The notes under the pieces were generated by a model. It saw nothing but the letters and a program-made list of their open reading frames with translations, was not told the DNA's origin and searched no databases. A stretch of DNA of 64,000 nucleotides. Source: Pseudomonadota bacterium. Lineage in GTDB: Bacteria; Pseudomonadota; Gammaproteobacteria; Burkholderiales; Gallionellaceae. The stretch is taken from NCBI GenBank assembly GCA_021800795.1, contig JAJYYO010000002.1:129354-193353 (forward strand), read 5' to 3'. A program made the translations under genes and the position numbers. Of the stretch, positions 1-7,906 are shown piece after piece (positions within the stretch are counted from its first letter, which is position 1; every line of letters starts with the position of its first letter).

Positions 1-7
1 ACTGATC

Positions 8-34
8 ATTACGGGAGCAATATGCTCCCGTAAT
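8..34. terminator. Terminator-like hairpin
   Basis: A 12-bp perfect stem (attacgggagca / tgctcccgtaat) closes a 3-nt loop. It is AT-flanked but has no long T run, so it could serve as a weak or bidirectional intrinsic terminator for a gene left of the window. No gene is visible between it and position 488. Confidence 0.45.
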
Positions 35-79
35 TACTGAAATATGTGGCTCTATATGATTTGCAGCGGATGCTCAAAT

Positions 80-345
80 GCGATTTCTTACTTCTGCCGG
101 GGGTAGCCCGGCGGCTAGTTACTTTTTCTTGAATCGCCAAGAAAAAGTAACGAAAAAGAAAGCGACCCCGGTTTGCCGCGCCTGCCTGTCTGATAGCAGA
201 CAGGCGGCGTACCCTTGATAGCCGACAAACAGCGGGGCTGCGGAACTCGCACGATCCGCTGCGCGGCCACGTGCTCAGACAGTCCTCGCCCAACTGCACC
301 GCTGTTTGTCGGCTATCTTCGGCGGCGCACAGGGGCTGAGGGTGA
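80..345. repeat. Composite dispersed repeat with three nested hairpins
   Basis: This gene-free block has three inverted repeats in series: a 14-bp stem at 118-151 (gttactttttcttg), a 9-bp stem around 185-206 (gcctgtctg/cagacaggc), and a perfect 19-bp pair at 217-235 and 299-317 (gatagccgacaaacagcgg and its complement). Modules like these recur in many beta- and gammaproteobacterial genomes and are often mis-called as short ORFs. The 116-aa minus-strand ORF over it is low-complexity and probably not a gene. Nothing else is visible between 346 and 487. Confidence 0.65.
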
Positions 346-487
346 TATGGAACGTACATAATTTCATCGCACTATTTACTTTGACGTTTTCATATTACCC
401 GCTGCACTTCATATAGAACCATTTCGTCATAGCTCCTGTAATCCGACAGATAACATACGGCCCTTTACCGGCCTGCATATGATCCGG

Positions 488-1990
488 CTACGGTTTTCTG
501 TTTTCGATGTTTTTCAAGGCGGCTTCGATACTCTGGCACAGCGTTTTCAACACCTTGATGCGTGCGAAGTATTTGTCATTGGCTTCTATCAGGGTCCAGG
601 GTGCGATCTCGGTGCTGGTTCTGTCCACCATGTCGCATACGGCCTGTTCGTACTCTTCCCATTTTTCGCGATTTCGCCAGTCTTCCGGCGTTAGCTTGAA
701 GTGCTTGAAGGCAATCGCTTCGCGTTCCTTGAATCTTTTGAGTTGTTCGTCTTTGCTGATGGAGAGCCAGAATTTAACCACCACGATGTTGTGACGCACC
801 ATTTGTGCTTCGAAATCATTGAGTTCGCCGTAGGCGCGCATCCAGTCGGCTTCCGAGCAGAATTTCTCGACGCGTTCCACCAGCACGCGACCATACCAGG
901 AACGGTCAAAAATCGTCAGGCGACCGCGCCGCGGTATGTGGCGCCAGAATCGCCACAGATAGGGCTGCGCACGTTCTTCTTCGGTAGGGGCTGCTATCGG
1001 GATTACGTTGTAGTACCGCGCATCCAGCGCACCGGTGATGCGCCGGATGGCGCCGCCCTTGCCCGCAGCATCATTGCCTTCGAACATGGCGATCACGGTG
1101 ATGTTTTTGAATTTTGCGCTGCGTGTCAGCAGCGCAAGTTTGCCCTGATATTTTTCCAGTTCGTCCGGATAATTCTTTTTGTCGATCTTCTGACTGAGAT
1201 CCAGCGTCTTCAGAATGTCGAGGTTGTCAATCGACGGCAGCGGCGGGGGCGCGGAAATTTCCGTTATTTCCTTATTGGCTTCGTCCAGCCGTTTGCGGAT
1301 GGCATCGAGCAGGGTTTTACCCACAGTCATACTGCGATAGTTTGAATCGAAGCCTTCGACGATGGTCCAGGGCGCCTCAGCCGTGCTGGTGTGGCGAATC
1401 ACGCTTTCACCGACGAGACGAAACTTGTCATACAGCTTGTAATGTTCCCAGTCGCGTTCGGTGACACGCCAGCGGGTTTTCGGGTCTGCTTCGAGAAGTT
1501 TCAGGCGTTGTTTCTGCTTGTCACGGGACAAATGCATCCAGAACTTGAGGATCAGCGCGCCCTCATCGGCCAGCATGGTTTCCAGGCGTTTTGCGCGTTC
1601 CAGACTCTGGTCGAGATCGGCAGTCTTGCTGTGACCATGCACAAGATTGATGATGGGCCGGGTGTACCAGGAACCCAGGAAGATGCCAGTACGCCCTTTC
1701 GGCGGCAGTTCGCGCCAGAATCGCCACATCATCGGCCGATCCAGTTCTTCATCCGATGGATCACCCATGCCGTGCGTTTGCAAATAACGCGGATCCATCC
1801 ACTCGTTGAGCAGGTTGACCGTTTCGCCCCGTCCCGCCCCGTCAACTCCGCCAACCAGAATGATGACCGGGAATTTTGCCAGTTTAAACATTTCAATCTG
1901 GGCTTCCAGCAAGGCAGCGCGCAACGCCGGCAATTCCTTGTCATAGGTCTTTCTGTCTATCTTGTGACCGAGTTCAGCAGACTCAAACAT
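488..1990 (-). CDS. pap: Polyphosphate:AMP phosphotransferase (double-domain PPK2)
   Basis: The 500-aa protein has two tandem PPK2 domains. The first has a P-loop near residues 47-57 (GGVDGAGRGETVN), the second near residue 300 (FEGNDAAGKGG) followed by the lid-type FDRSWYGRVLVERVE. This two-domain form is the class II PPK2 known as PAP, a cytoplasmic enzyme that phosphorylates AMP to ADP using polyphosphate. The first copy is more divergent (GRGET instead of GKGG), as is usual for the non-catalytic half of the family. It is the second gene of a minus-strand pair, 15 nt after sixA, and belongs to a polyphosphate cluster with ppk1. The start ATG at 1990 is preceded by a GGAGG-like site. The family call is firm; reaction direction is inferred. 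Confidence 0.93.
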   Translation of the reverse strand: MFESAELGHKIDRKTYDKELPALRAALLEAQIEMFKLAKFPVIILVGGVDGAGRGETVNLLNEWMDPRYLQTHGMGDPSDEELDRPMMWRFWRELPPKGRTGIFLGSWYTRPIINLVHGHSKTADLDQSLERAKRLETMLADEGALILKFWMHLSRDKQKQRLKLLEADPKTRWRVTERDWEHYKLYDKFRLVGESVIRHTSTAEAPWTIVEGFDSNYRSMTVGKTLLDAIRKRLDEANKEITEISAPPPLPSIDNLDILKTLDLSQKIDKKNYPDELEKYQGKLALLTRSAKFKNITVIAMFEGNDAAGKGGAIRRITGALDARYYNVIPIAAPTEEERAQPYLWRFWRHIPRRGRLTIFDRSWYGRVLVERVEKFCSEADWMRAYGELNDFEAQMVRHNIVVVKFWLSISKDEQLKRFKEREAIAFKHFKLTPEDWRNREKWEEYEQAVCDMVDRTSTEIAPWTLIEANDKYFARIKVLKTLCQSIEAALKNIENRKP

Positions 1991-2005
1991 GGCATCCTCC
2001 CGTAT

Positions 2006-2452
2006 TTACAGAAATTCCGGCGTGATCACCAGGCGCAGCGTGATTTCCGAGGAGCTTTCGCGATAATTAAACCACCATAGCCCGCCTTTTTTGATGCGTA
2101 AAGAGGAAAACTCGCACCCCAGCAATTGTGCTGCAACGGTTCCCAGAGTGGGCTGGTGCCCGACTACCAGCACAGCATCGCCTGCGCCCGGCCAGCGTAC
2201 TGCCTGCAATACGGCATGGGCGGACGCGCCCGGGGCAATTGCAGGCACCGTTGTGAAGTGAGAGGTAAACGCCGCGGCGGTTTGCTGGGTTCGCACGGCC
2301 GGGCTAACCAGTATTCGAGCATGCTCGGGCAAATGCCGGCGCAGGAATGCGGCTGTTTTTTCGGCCTGCTTGCGACCCTTATCGGTTAATTCGCGTGACA
2401 GGTCGGCCAGCCCGTCTTCCGCTTCCGCATGGCGCCATAAAATTAAATCCAT
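2006..2452 (-). CDS. sixA: Phosphohistidine phosphatase SixA
   Basis: This 148-aa histidine-phosphatase protein starts with the shortened RHG motif typical of SixA (LILWRHAEAEDG) and has the second catalytic histidine in VVGHQPTLG. SixA enzymes remove phosphate from phosphohistidine, for example on Hpt domains or PTSNtr components. No N-terminal extension or signal is present, so it should be cytoplasmic. It lies 15 nt upstream of pap on the same strand and is divergent from the histone-like gene. SixA genes often accompany polyphosphate genes; a role in that pathway is inference from position only. Confidence 0.9.
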   Translation of the reverse strand: MDLILWRHAEAEDGLADLSRELTDKGRKQAEKTAAFLRRHLPEHARILVSPAVRTQQTAAAFTSHFTTVPAIAPGASAHAVLQAVRWPGAGDAVLVVGHQPTLGTVAAQLLGCEFSSLRIKKGGLWWFNYRESSSEITLRLVITPEFL

Positions 2453-2486
2453 AATAATCTCCGTATATGATATGTTTTCGACTTTT

Positions 2487-2523
2487 TTGAAAAAAGGTTT
2501 ATACTGTGTATACGGTATATACT
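2487..2523 (+). promoter_or_regulatory. Putative promoter of the histone-like gene
   Basis: TTGAAA at 2487 is followed after 16 nt by TATACG at 2509, and a TATACT lies at 2518-2523. The segment is strongly AT-rich with overlapping gtatac and gtatatac palindromes that could bind a regulator. A strong ribosome site (aaggagaa) precedes the ATG at 2555. The divergent sixA promoter must lie in the same 102-bp gap. Confidence 0.4.
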
Positions 2524-2554
2524 ATATGCCTGATCTTAATTCAAGGAGAATGAT

Positions 2555-3046
2555 ATGAAAGCCAAAAAACCCGAGCAGATTACAGGTGACATTGTTAAGC
2601 CGGCAACTGCCCCAAAGCCGCTTGGCAAATCGACCGCTGCTGCCAAACCGGCAGGAAAACCTGCGCCCGCAGTCAAATCCGCTGCGGGCTCAGTCAAACC
2701 TTCCCCGGCGGCGGCCACGCCGGTCGTAAAGAAAGCAAAGGCTGAGCCTGTTGAAGCGGTTAAACAGTCAGCTGAAGCGGCAAAAGCGGCAAAGGCAGAA
2801 AAAGAACTCAAAACTGTCAAAAAACCAAAACTGAAAGTGGTGCGCGACAGCTTTACCATGCCGCACAGCGAATATGTGAAAATCGCCGAAATCAAGGAAT
2901 TGTGCCTCAAGGCGGGTGTGCAAGTAAAGAAAAGCGAAGTGCTGCGGGCCGGTGTGATTGCGTTGTGCGCAATGAACGAGGCGCAACTGAAGGGTGCGAT
3001 GAGCGCGCTGGATAAAATTAAAACCGGTCGCCCCAACAAGCAATAA
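2555..3046 (+). CDS. Lys/Ala/Pro-rich histone H1-like protein, conserved in betaproteobacteria
   Basis: The 163-aa protein has two parts. Residues 1-90 are low-complexity, built of K-P-A-type repeats (AKPAGKPAPAVKSAAG), strongly basic, like histone H1 or AlgP tails. Residues 92-163 form a compact conserved domain (VRDSFTMPHSEYVKIAEIK, then KKSEVLRAGVIAL) whose LRAG..AL helix is reminiscent of ribbon-helix-helix proteins. I recall this domain beside ppk1 in other betaproteobacteria. It is convergent with ppk1 and divergent from sixA-pap. The basic tail could bind DNA, polyphosphate or both. No function is established; a polyphosphate-granule or nucleoid role is inferred from charge and neighbours. 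Confidence 0.8.
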   Translation: MKAKKPEQITGDIVKPATAPKPLGKSTAAAKPAGKPAPAVKSAAGSVKPSPAAATPVVKKAKAEPVEAVKQSAEAAKAAKAEKELKTVKKPKLKVVRDSFTMPHSEYVKIAEIKELCLKAGVQVKKSEVLRAGVIALCAMNEAQLKGAMSALDKIKTGRPNKQ

Positions 3047-3125
3047 AAACCAGGATGCAGGAGTCTGGATGCAGGAAAACGGGTGGATACATCCTGCCTA
3101 TCTACACTACCCGCTGAATCCTGAA

Positions 3126-5213
3126 TCAGGTTGTTGTTTTTGCCTGCGTGCCGGAAAGTTGCCCGAGCAACTCGTTTTGCGCACACTTGTTTGCTGCAAG
3201 GCGTGCCTGCCTGTGGCGATATTGCCCTTCGCCATTCATCTCCCACGCCTGGCAGTTGTCCTGCAGGTATACCTTCAGGCCTTCGTCGATCACACGTTTT
3301 TTGAGCTTCTTGTCGAGGATGGGGAAACAGACTTCGATGCGCCTGAAAAAATTACGATCCATCCAGTCCGCGCTGGAAAGGTATACATCGTGTTTCAAAT
3401 CATTGCGGAAATAAAAAATGCGGGTGTGTTCCAGAAAACGCCCGATGATGGAGCGCACCTTAATGTTTTCGGACAGGCCTGGCACGCCGGGGCGCAATGC
3501 GCATACGCCGCGCACAATTAAATCCACCTTTACCCCGGCTTGCGAGGCTTCATACAGTGCGGCGATGGTGATAGGCTCCAGCAGCGCGTTCATCTTGGCG
3601 ATGATGTGGGCGCGGCGGCCCTCTTTGGCGAGCCGGGTTTCATTCTGTATGGAACGCAATACTTCCGTGTGCAGGGTAAAGGGCGATTGCCACAGGTGGT
3701 TGAGTGTGCGAACGCGCCCCAGACTGGTGAGCTGACTGAACACCTCATTGGCATCGGCGCAGACTTCCTCGTTGCTGGTAAACAGGCCGAAATCGGTATA
3801 GAGGCGTGCGGTACGCGGATGGTAGTTGCCGGTGCCCAGGTGTACGTACCTTCTCAATTTGCCATCTTCGCGGCGTACCACCATCAGCATCTTGGCGTGT
3901 GTCTTGTGCCCGACCACGCCGTATACCACGTGCGCGCCCACTTCTTCGAGGCGGTTCGCCCAGTTGATGTTGGCTTCTTCGTCGAATCGGGCCAGCAGTT
4001 CCACCACCACGGTAACTTCCTTGCCGCGCTTGGCAGCCGCGATCAATGCCTCCATCAGTGCGGAATCGGCTCCAGTGCGATACACGGTCTGCTTGATCGC
4101 GACCACATCCGGATCGCTGGCTGCCTGCTGGATGAAGTTGATGACCGGTTTGAAGGACTGGTAAGGGTGATGCAGCAGAATATCGCTTTTGCGGATCACC
4201 TTGAACATGTCCGCGCCCTTTTTCTGCAATACGCCGGGCACGCCGGGCACAAAAGCCGGAAACTTGAGATCGTCGCGCGCCACCAGACAGGGTATTTCCA
4301 TCAAACGCACCAGATTGACCGGCCCATGCACGCGGTACAGATCGTCATCGGTCAGCTTGAATTCCTTGAGCAGCAGGGCCTCAATCTGCGGGGAGCAGTT
4401 GTCGGCGATCTCCAGGCGAACCGCATCGCCAAAATGGCGCTGCGGCAATTCACCCTGCAAGCTCAGGCGCAAATTTTTGACTTCCTCCTCGTCCACGAAC
4501 AGATTGCTGTTGCGCGTCACTCGGAACTGGAAGCATCCCAGCACCTCCATGCCGCTGAACAGTTCACCGACATGCGCATGCAGAATCGAGGACAGGAAAA
4601 CGAAACCATATTCGCAGCCGCTCACTTCCGGTGGAAGCAGGATGGTGCGCGGCAACACGCGGGGCGCCTGCACGATGGCACGGGTTGAGTTGCGGCCGAA
4701 TGCGTCTTTGCCCACCAGTTCCACGGCAAAATTCAGGCTCTTGTTGAGTACGCGCGGGAACGGGTGTGCAGGGTCCAGCCCGATCGGCGTCAATACCGGC
4801 ATGACCTCACGAAAGAAGTAATCCTTCATCCATGTCTGCTGTGCTTCGTCCCAGTGGGTGCGGCGCAGGAATTTGATGCCCTGTTCGGCGAGCGCAGGGG
4901 TGATCTCATCGTTGAACAGCTGATACTGATGTTCTATCAGCTGGTGCGCCTGTTCGCGAACCAGCTTGAGTGTCTGCTGCGCACTCATGCCGTCAGCTCC
5001 CGTCGAAATTCCACCCAGCTTGATCTGCTCCATCAGCCCGGCCACGCGGATCTCGAAAAACTCATCCAGATTGCTGCTGCCGATGCAGAGGTATTTTAAA
5101 CGCTCCAGCAGCGGAATTCTGACATCTTCAGCCTGCGCGAGCACGCGACGGTTAAATTCAAGCTGACCGAGTTCCCGGTTGAGAAATTGCTGCGGGGTGA
5201 ATGTATTCGGCAA
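3126..5213 (-). CDS. ppk1: Polyphosphate kinase 1
   Basis: At 695 aa this is a full-length PPK1, which makes long-chain polyphosphate from ATP reversibly, usually at the inner face of the membrane. The N-terminal domain begins RELGQLEFNRRVL. The two phospholipase-D-like catalytic domains carry the histidine region GHKTHAKMLMVVRRE (autophosphorylated His in the family) and HLGTGNYHPRTARLYTDFGLFT. The C-terminal SSADWMDRNFFRRIEVCFP is also typical. It lies 15 nt downstream of yggX on the same strand, so the two are probably co-transcribed. A short inverted repeat (gcagga/tcctgc) lies between its end and the convergent histone-like gene. Confidence 0.96.
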   Translation of the reverse strand: MPNTFTPQQFLNRELGQLEFNRRVLAQAEDVRIPLLERLKYLCIGSSNLDEFFEIRVAGLMEQIKLGGISTGADGMSAQQTLKLVREQAHQLIEHQYQLFNDEITPALAEQGIKFLRRTHWDEAQQTWMKDYFFREVMPVLTPIGLDPAHPFPRVLNKSLNFAVELVGKDAFGRNSTRAIVQAPRVLPRTILLPPEVSGCEYGFVFLSSILHAHVGELFSGMEVLGCFQFRVTRNSNLFVDEEEVKNLRLSLQGELPQRHFGDAVRLEIADNCSPQIEALLLKEFKLTDDDLYRVHGPVNLVRLMEIPCLVARDDLKFPAFVPGVPGVLQKKGADMFKVIRKSDILLHHPYQSFKPVINFIQQAASDPDVVAIKQTVYRTGADSALMEALIAAAKRGKEVTVVVELLARFDEEANINWANRLEEVGAHVVYGVVGHKTHAKMLMVVRREDGKLRRYVHLGTGNYHPRTARLYTDFGLFTSNEEVCADANEVFSQLTSLGRVRTLNHLWQSPFTLHTEVLRSIQNETRLAKEGRRAHIIAKMNALLEPITIAALYEASQAGVKVDLIVRGVCALRPGVPGLSENIKVRSIIGRFLEHTRIFYFRNDLKHDVYLSSADWMDRNFFRRIEVCFPILDKKLKKRVIDEGLKVYLQDNCQAWEMNGEGQYRHRQARLAANKCAQNELLGQLSGTQAKTTT

Positions 5214-5228
5214 GTTGTCGCACCTTGA

Positions 5229-5498
5229 TTATTTTTGGGGTGTATAACCTTCCGGCATTTGCGTACCCGTTCCGAAGAAATAATTCTCCATTTGTGTTGC
5301 AAGGTATTTGCGTGCCGCAAGATCAGCCAGATTGAGACGGTTTTCGTTTACCAGCATGGTCTGAAACTTGATCCAACCCTGCCAGGCTTCCTTGGATACA
5401 TTTTCAAAGATCCGCTGACCAAGAGGGCCGGGATAGGGTGCGCGATCCAGCCCTTCGGCTTCACGGCCCAGTTTTACGCATTGAATCATTCTAGTCAT
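5229..5498 (-). CDS. yggX: Probable Fe(2+)-trafficking / oxidative damage protection protein
   Basis: The 89-aa protein matches the YggX family over its full length: [17 protein letters not shown] with the conserved Cys7, [10 protein letters not shown], and [19 protein letters not shown]. Members are small cytoplasmic proteins that protect Fe-S clusters under oxidative stress; direct iron trafficking is debated. The ATG at 5498 has a GGAG-type site. It leads a likely yggX-ppk1 operon, with an AT-rich promoter region upstream (5499-5580). Confidence 0.93.
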   Translation of the reverse strand: MTRMIQCVKLGREAEGLDRAPYPGPLGQRIFENVSKEAWQGWIKFQTMLVNENRLNLADLAARKYLATQMENYFFGTGTQMPEGYTPQK

Positions 5499-5581
5499 GT
5501 TGCATTTCTCCGTTTAAGTAATTATGTGACGCAATTATGACATTAACGTGACAATCGCGTGGCGGTACGTTGCGAACTCCA

Positions 5582-5629
5582 GGAGCCTGTCGGACTTCTT
5601 TCGCTCGCGAAAGAAGTCCGACAGGCTCC
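5582..5629. repeat. Perfect 22-bp inverted repeat at the 3' end of the two-component operon
   Basis: Arms at 5582-5603 and 5608-5629 are exact reverse complements (cctgtcggacttctttcg core), with a ctcg loop. It lies 11 bp past the histidine kinase stop, so it may end that transcript, but no T run follows. The sequence looks like a dispersed repeat rather than a dedicated terminator. Confidence 0.75.
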
Positions 5630-5640
5630 CAGGACAAGGC

Positions 5641-7032
5641 TCAGTGAAATTGGCGGTCTTGCCTGGCGCGAGAAAAGTCACGCATGAATGCCACACGCAC
5701 CAATAACCCGCTTCCGCTGCCGGGTGTGGTTAATATCAGCCTTGCTCCGTGTATGCGCACTATGTCGCTGACAATTGCCAGGCCCAATCCGCTGCCATAA
5801 CCTTGCGCATGGGCGCCACGGAAGAAGCGTTGCAGCACTTGCTGACGTTCATGTTCTTTAATACCCGGGCCGTCATCTTCCACTTCGAGAACGGCCCCGG
5901 ACTCCGTCACATGAGTTTTAATTGTTACACGGGTGTATTTTCCTGCATGTTCGATTGAGTTGTGTATCAGGTTCGACAGAAGTTCCTGCAGCAGAATGGC
6001 CTGGCCGTTGACGCAGGCTGTTTCCAGCTGGAACCCCAGATCAACACCAGCGGCATAGGCACGACTCGACCACTCATTCGCCGCTTCTGCGCCGATATCC
6101 TTGAGGTTGACGCGACTGAATTGTGCCATGCTCTGCCCATCAGGATCTGTGCGGGCGATTACCAGTAATTGATTCGCAAGCTTGGCAGCACGGCTGGCTG
6201 ACTGATGGATGCGTTCCAAAGTGGGATGCAATGATTCAGGATGCGGCTCCAGCAGCGACAGCTCAGACTCCGTTTGCAGCGCTGTCAGAGGCGTGCGCAA
6301 CTGGTGAGCTGCATCGGCGAGAAAAGTTTTCTGGAGTGTACTTGCTTCGGCTTGTCGTTTAAACAGCTGATTGAGCGTGGTGATCAGCGGTTGCAGTTCA
6401 CTCGGCGCATGCGGTAACTCCAGGGCGCGCAGGTCATCCAGGGAGCGATCGGCCAGTTGAGCGCGTATATCCTGAAGAGGCTTCAGACCATGCCGCACGG
6501 CTACCAGCATGACACCCGTTGTCGTCACGCCCAGCACCAGGATGGACAGCAGGGTGGTAATCAACGCCTGAGCGTGCACTCTGTTGCGTTTAATCAGCGT
6601 TTCGGCCATCCGTACCTGGCAGGGATTTTCGCCGCACGCGACTGCGTATACCGCCATGCGCAACAAGCGCCCGTTAATCTTGCGATCGACAAAGCGCATT
6701 TCGCCGACGGCGATTTTATCTTCCGGCGTGTCAAGCGCGGCATCTCCGGCGAGTACCTTGCCATTCGGGGCTAAAACCAGAAAAAACTCAGTATCAAGCT
6801 GATCGGTGCGAAGCAGGTGTTCGGTTTCGCCGGTCATGTTGAAATGAAAATTGCTGCCTTCCACTTTCAGAAAGCTTGCAATTGCAATGGCAAGATCGCC
6901 GAGTTGGTGATCGAATTCCTGTTTTGCGGGCGAAATCACGAGCCAATACTGGAGTGCGGCAGCCACGGGTGCAATCACCAGCATGGGCACCAGCAGCCAG
7001 AGCAGCAACTGCTGTTTAAGGCTGGATGCCAT
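5641..7032 (-). CDS. Sensor histidine kinase (QseC/TctE-like)
   Basis: The 463-aa membrane kinase has a transmembrane segment at about 9-33, a periplasmic sensor region with two cysteines (CGENPCQVRM), a second transmembrane segment at about 156-179 and a HAMP linker. The phosphoacceptor is His243 (ADAAHQLRTPLTAL). The ATPase domain has the N box (NLIHNSIEH), DDGPGI and GSGLGLAIV. The gene overlaps the end of the response-regulator gene by 17 nt, so the pair is translationally coupled. Its position opposite an RND efflux operon suggests it senses that pump's substrate, which is inference. The signal is unknown. Confidence 0.92.
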   Translation of the reverse strand: MASSLKQQLLLWLLVPMLVIAPVAAALQYWLVISPAKQEFDHQLGDLAIAIASFLKVEGSNFHFNMTGETEHLLRTDQLDTEFFLVLAPNGKVLAGDAALDTPEDKIAVGEMRFVDRKINGRLLRMAVYAVACGENPCQVRMAETLIKRNRVHAQALITTLLSILVLGVTTTGVMLVAVRHGLKPLQDIRAQLADRSLDDLRALELPHAPSELQPLITTLNQLFKRQAEASTLQKTFLADAAHQLRTPLTALQTESELSLLEPHPESLHPTLERIHQSASRAAKLANQLLVIARTDPDGQSMAQFSRVNLKDIGAEAANEWSSRAYAAGVDLGFQLETACVNGQAILLQELLSNLIHNSIEHAGKYTRVTIKTHVTESGAVLEVEDDGPGIKEHERQQVLQRFFRGAHAQGYGSGLGLAIVSDIVRIHGARLILTTPGSGSGLLVRVAFMRDFSRARQDRQFH

Positions 7033-7699
7033 CCACGAATTCCTCTACCAGATAACCAAAACCCCGAATGGTCCGGATGGAAATGCCGGCGGGTGAAAGT
7101 TTTGTACGCAGGCGAGAGACATAAACTTCAATTGCATTGCCGGACGGCGCATCGTCCCAGCCGGAAATCGCTTCCAGAATCTGTTCTTTGCTGACGACTT
7201 TGCCTGAATGATTTAAAAGGTATACAAGCACGGCCCATTCTCTGGGCAAAAAATCCACGGGAATATCCGCCAAAAAAGCGCGTTTGGCTGTCAGGTCTAT
7301 ACGCAGGGAGCCCAACAATATTTCGTTGTGTTGACGAGTATGGAGACGTCTGGTCAGTGCCTGGATGCGGGCCACCAGCTCGGTCAATGCAAAAGGTTTG
7401 ACCAGATAATCATCCGCACCGAGCTCGAATCCATGCACCCGATCTTCTATGGCATCCCGTGCCGTCAACATCAGGATGGGCATGTCGCGGCTTCCCGAGC
7501 GCAAGCTGCGTAATATCTCGAAGCCGTCCATACCCGGCAGTCCGACATCCAGAACGATGACGTCATAGGCCGTCAGTTTCACCGCATGCAGAACAGATTC
7601 GCCGTCCGTCGTCCAGTCAACCGCCCACTTCTGGGATCTCAAGGCCCGGGCTGTTGTCTCGCCCAGATGAGGGTCGTCTTCAACCAGTAATATACGCAT
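7016..7699 (-). CDS. OmpR/PhoB-family response regulator
   Basis: The 227-aa regulator has an N-terminal receiver domain with acidic pocket D8/D9, phosphoacceptor Asp51 (VIVLDVGLPG) and Lys101 (YLVKPFAL). The C-terminal winged helix ends IRTIRGFGYLVEEF, typical of the OmpR class (QseB/TctD/CusR-like). It precedes and overlaps the kinase gene. It is divergent from the RND operon across 207 bp, so it is a good candidate to control both units. Confidence 0.93.
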   Translation of the reverse strand: MRILLVEDDPHLGETTARALRSQKWAVDWTTDGESVLHAVKLTAYDVIVLDVGLPGMDGFEILRSLRSGSRDMPILMLTARDAIEDRVHGFELGADDYLVKPFALTELVARIQALTRRLHTRQHNEILLGSLRIDLTAKRAFLADIPVDFLPREWAVLVYLLNHSGKVVSKEQILEAISGWDDAPSGNAIEVYVSRLRTKLSPAGISIRTIRGFGYLVEEFVDGIQP

Positions 7700-7835
7700 G
7701 AGCCAGTCAGTCTTTAAATTCCCTGCTCAAGTTTAACCCAGCCGTCCCGGATTGTCAGTTGAAGGATGCGTGTTGTTGCGCTGTTTTATGACAAAGTTAC
7801 ACGATGACAGGCTCCTGAAAGGTTCCCTACATATT

Positions 7836-7851
7836 GTTGCAAGGTTGCAAC
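7836..7851. promoter_or_regulatory. Inverted repeat, possible operator in the divergent efflux/regulator region
   Basis: gttgcaa-gg-ttgcaac is a perfect 7-2-7 palindrome about 55 bp before the adaptor start codon. A direct repeat of tgaca with 16-bp spacing lies at about 7787-7807. Either could be a response-regulator site; neither is proven. Confidence 0.3.
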
Positions 7852-7906
7852 TGTAGAGTGTGCCGCCAACGAACTGTTTACCCTGCACACTTTAAAAGCG
7901 AACAAG

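Noticed and set aside
9-359. 116-aa minus-strand ORF
   Set aside because: It lies over nested inverted repeats, is low-complexity and Arg/Ser-rich, and has no recognisable domain. It is better explained as repeat DNA.
421-487. Terminator after pap
   Set aside because: Only a short imperfect ggcc-based stem without a T tract is visible. Support is too weak.
7780-7810. Pho box upstream of the efflux operon
   Set aside because: Two tgtca-type half-sites are present, but their spacing is 16 bp, not the 11 bp expected of PhoB sites.
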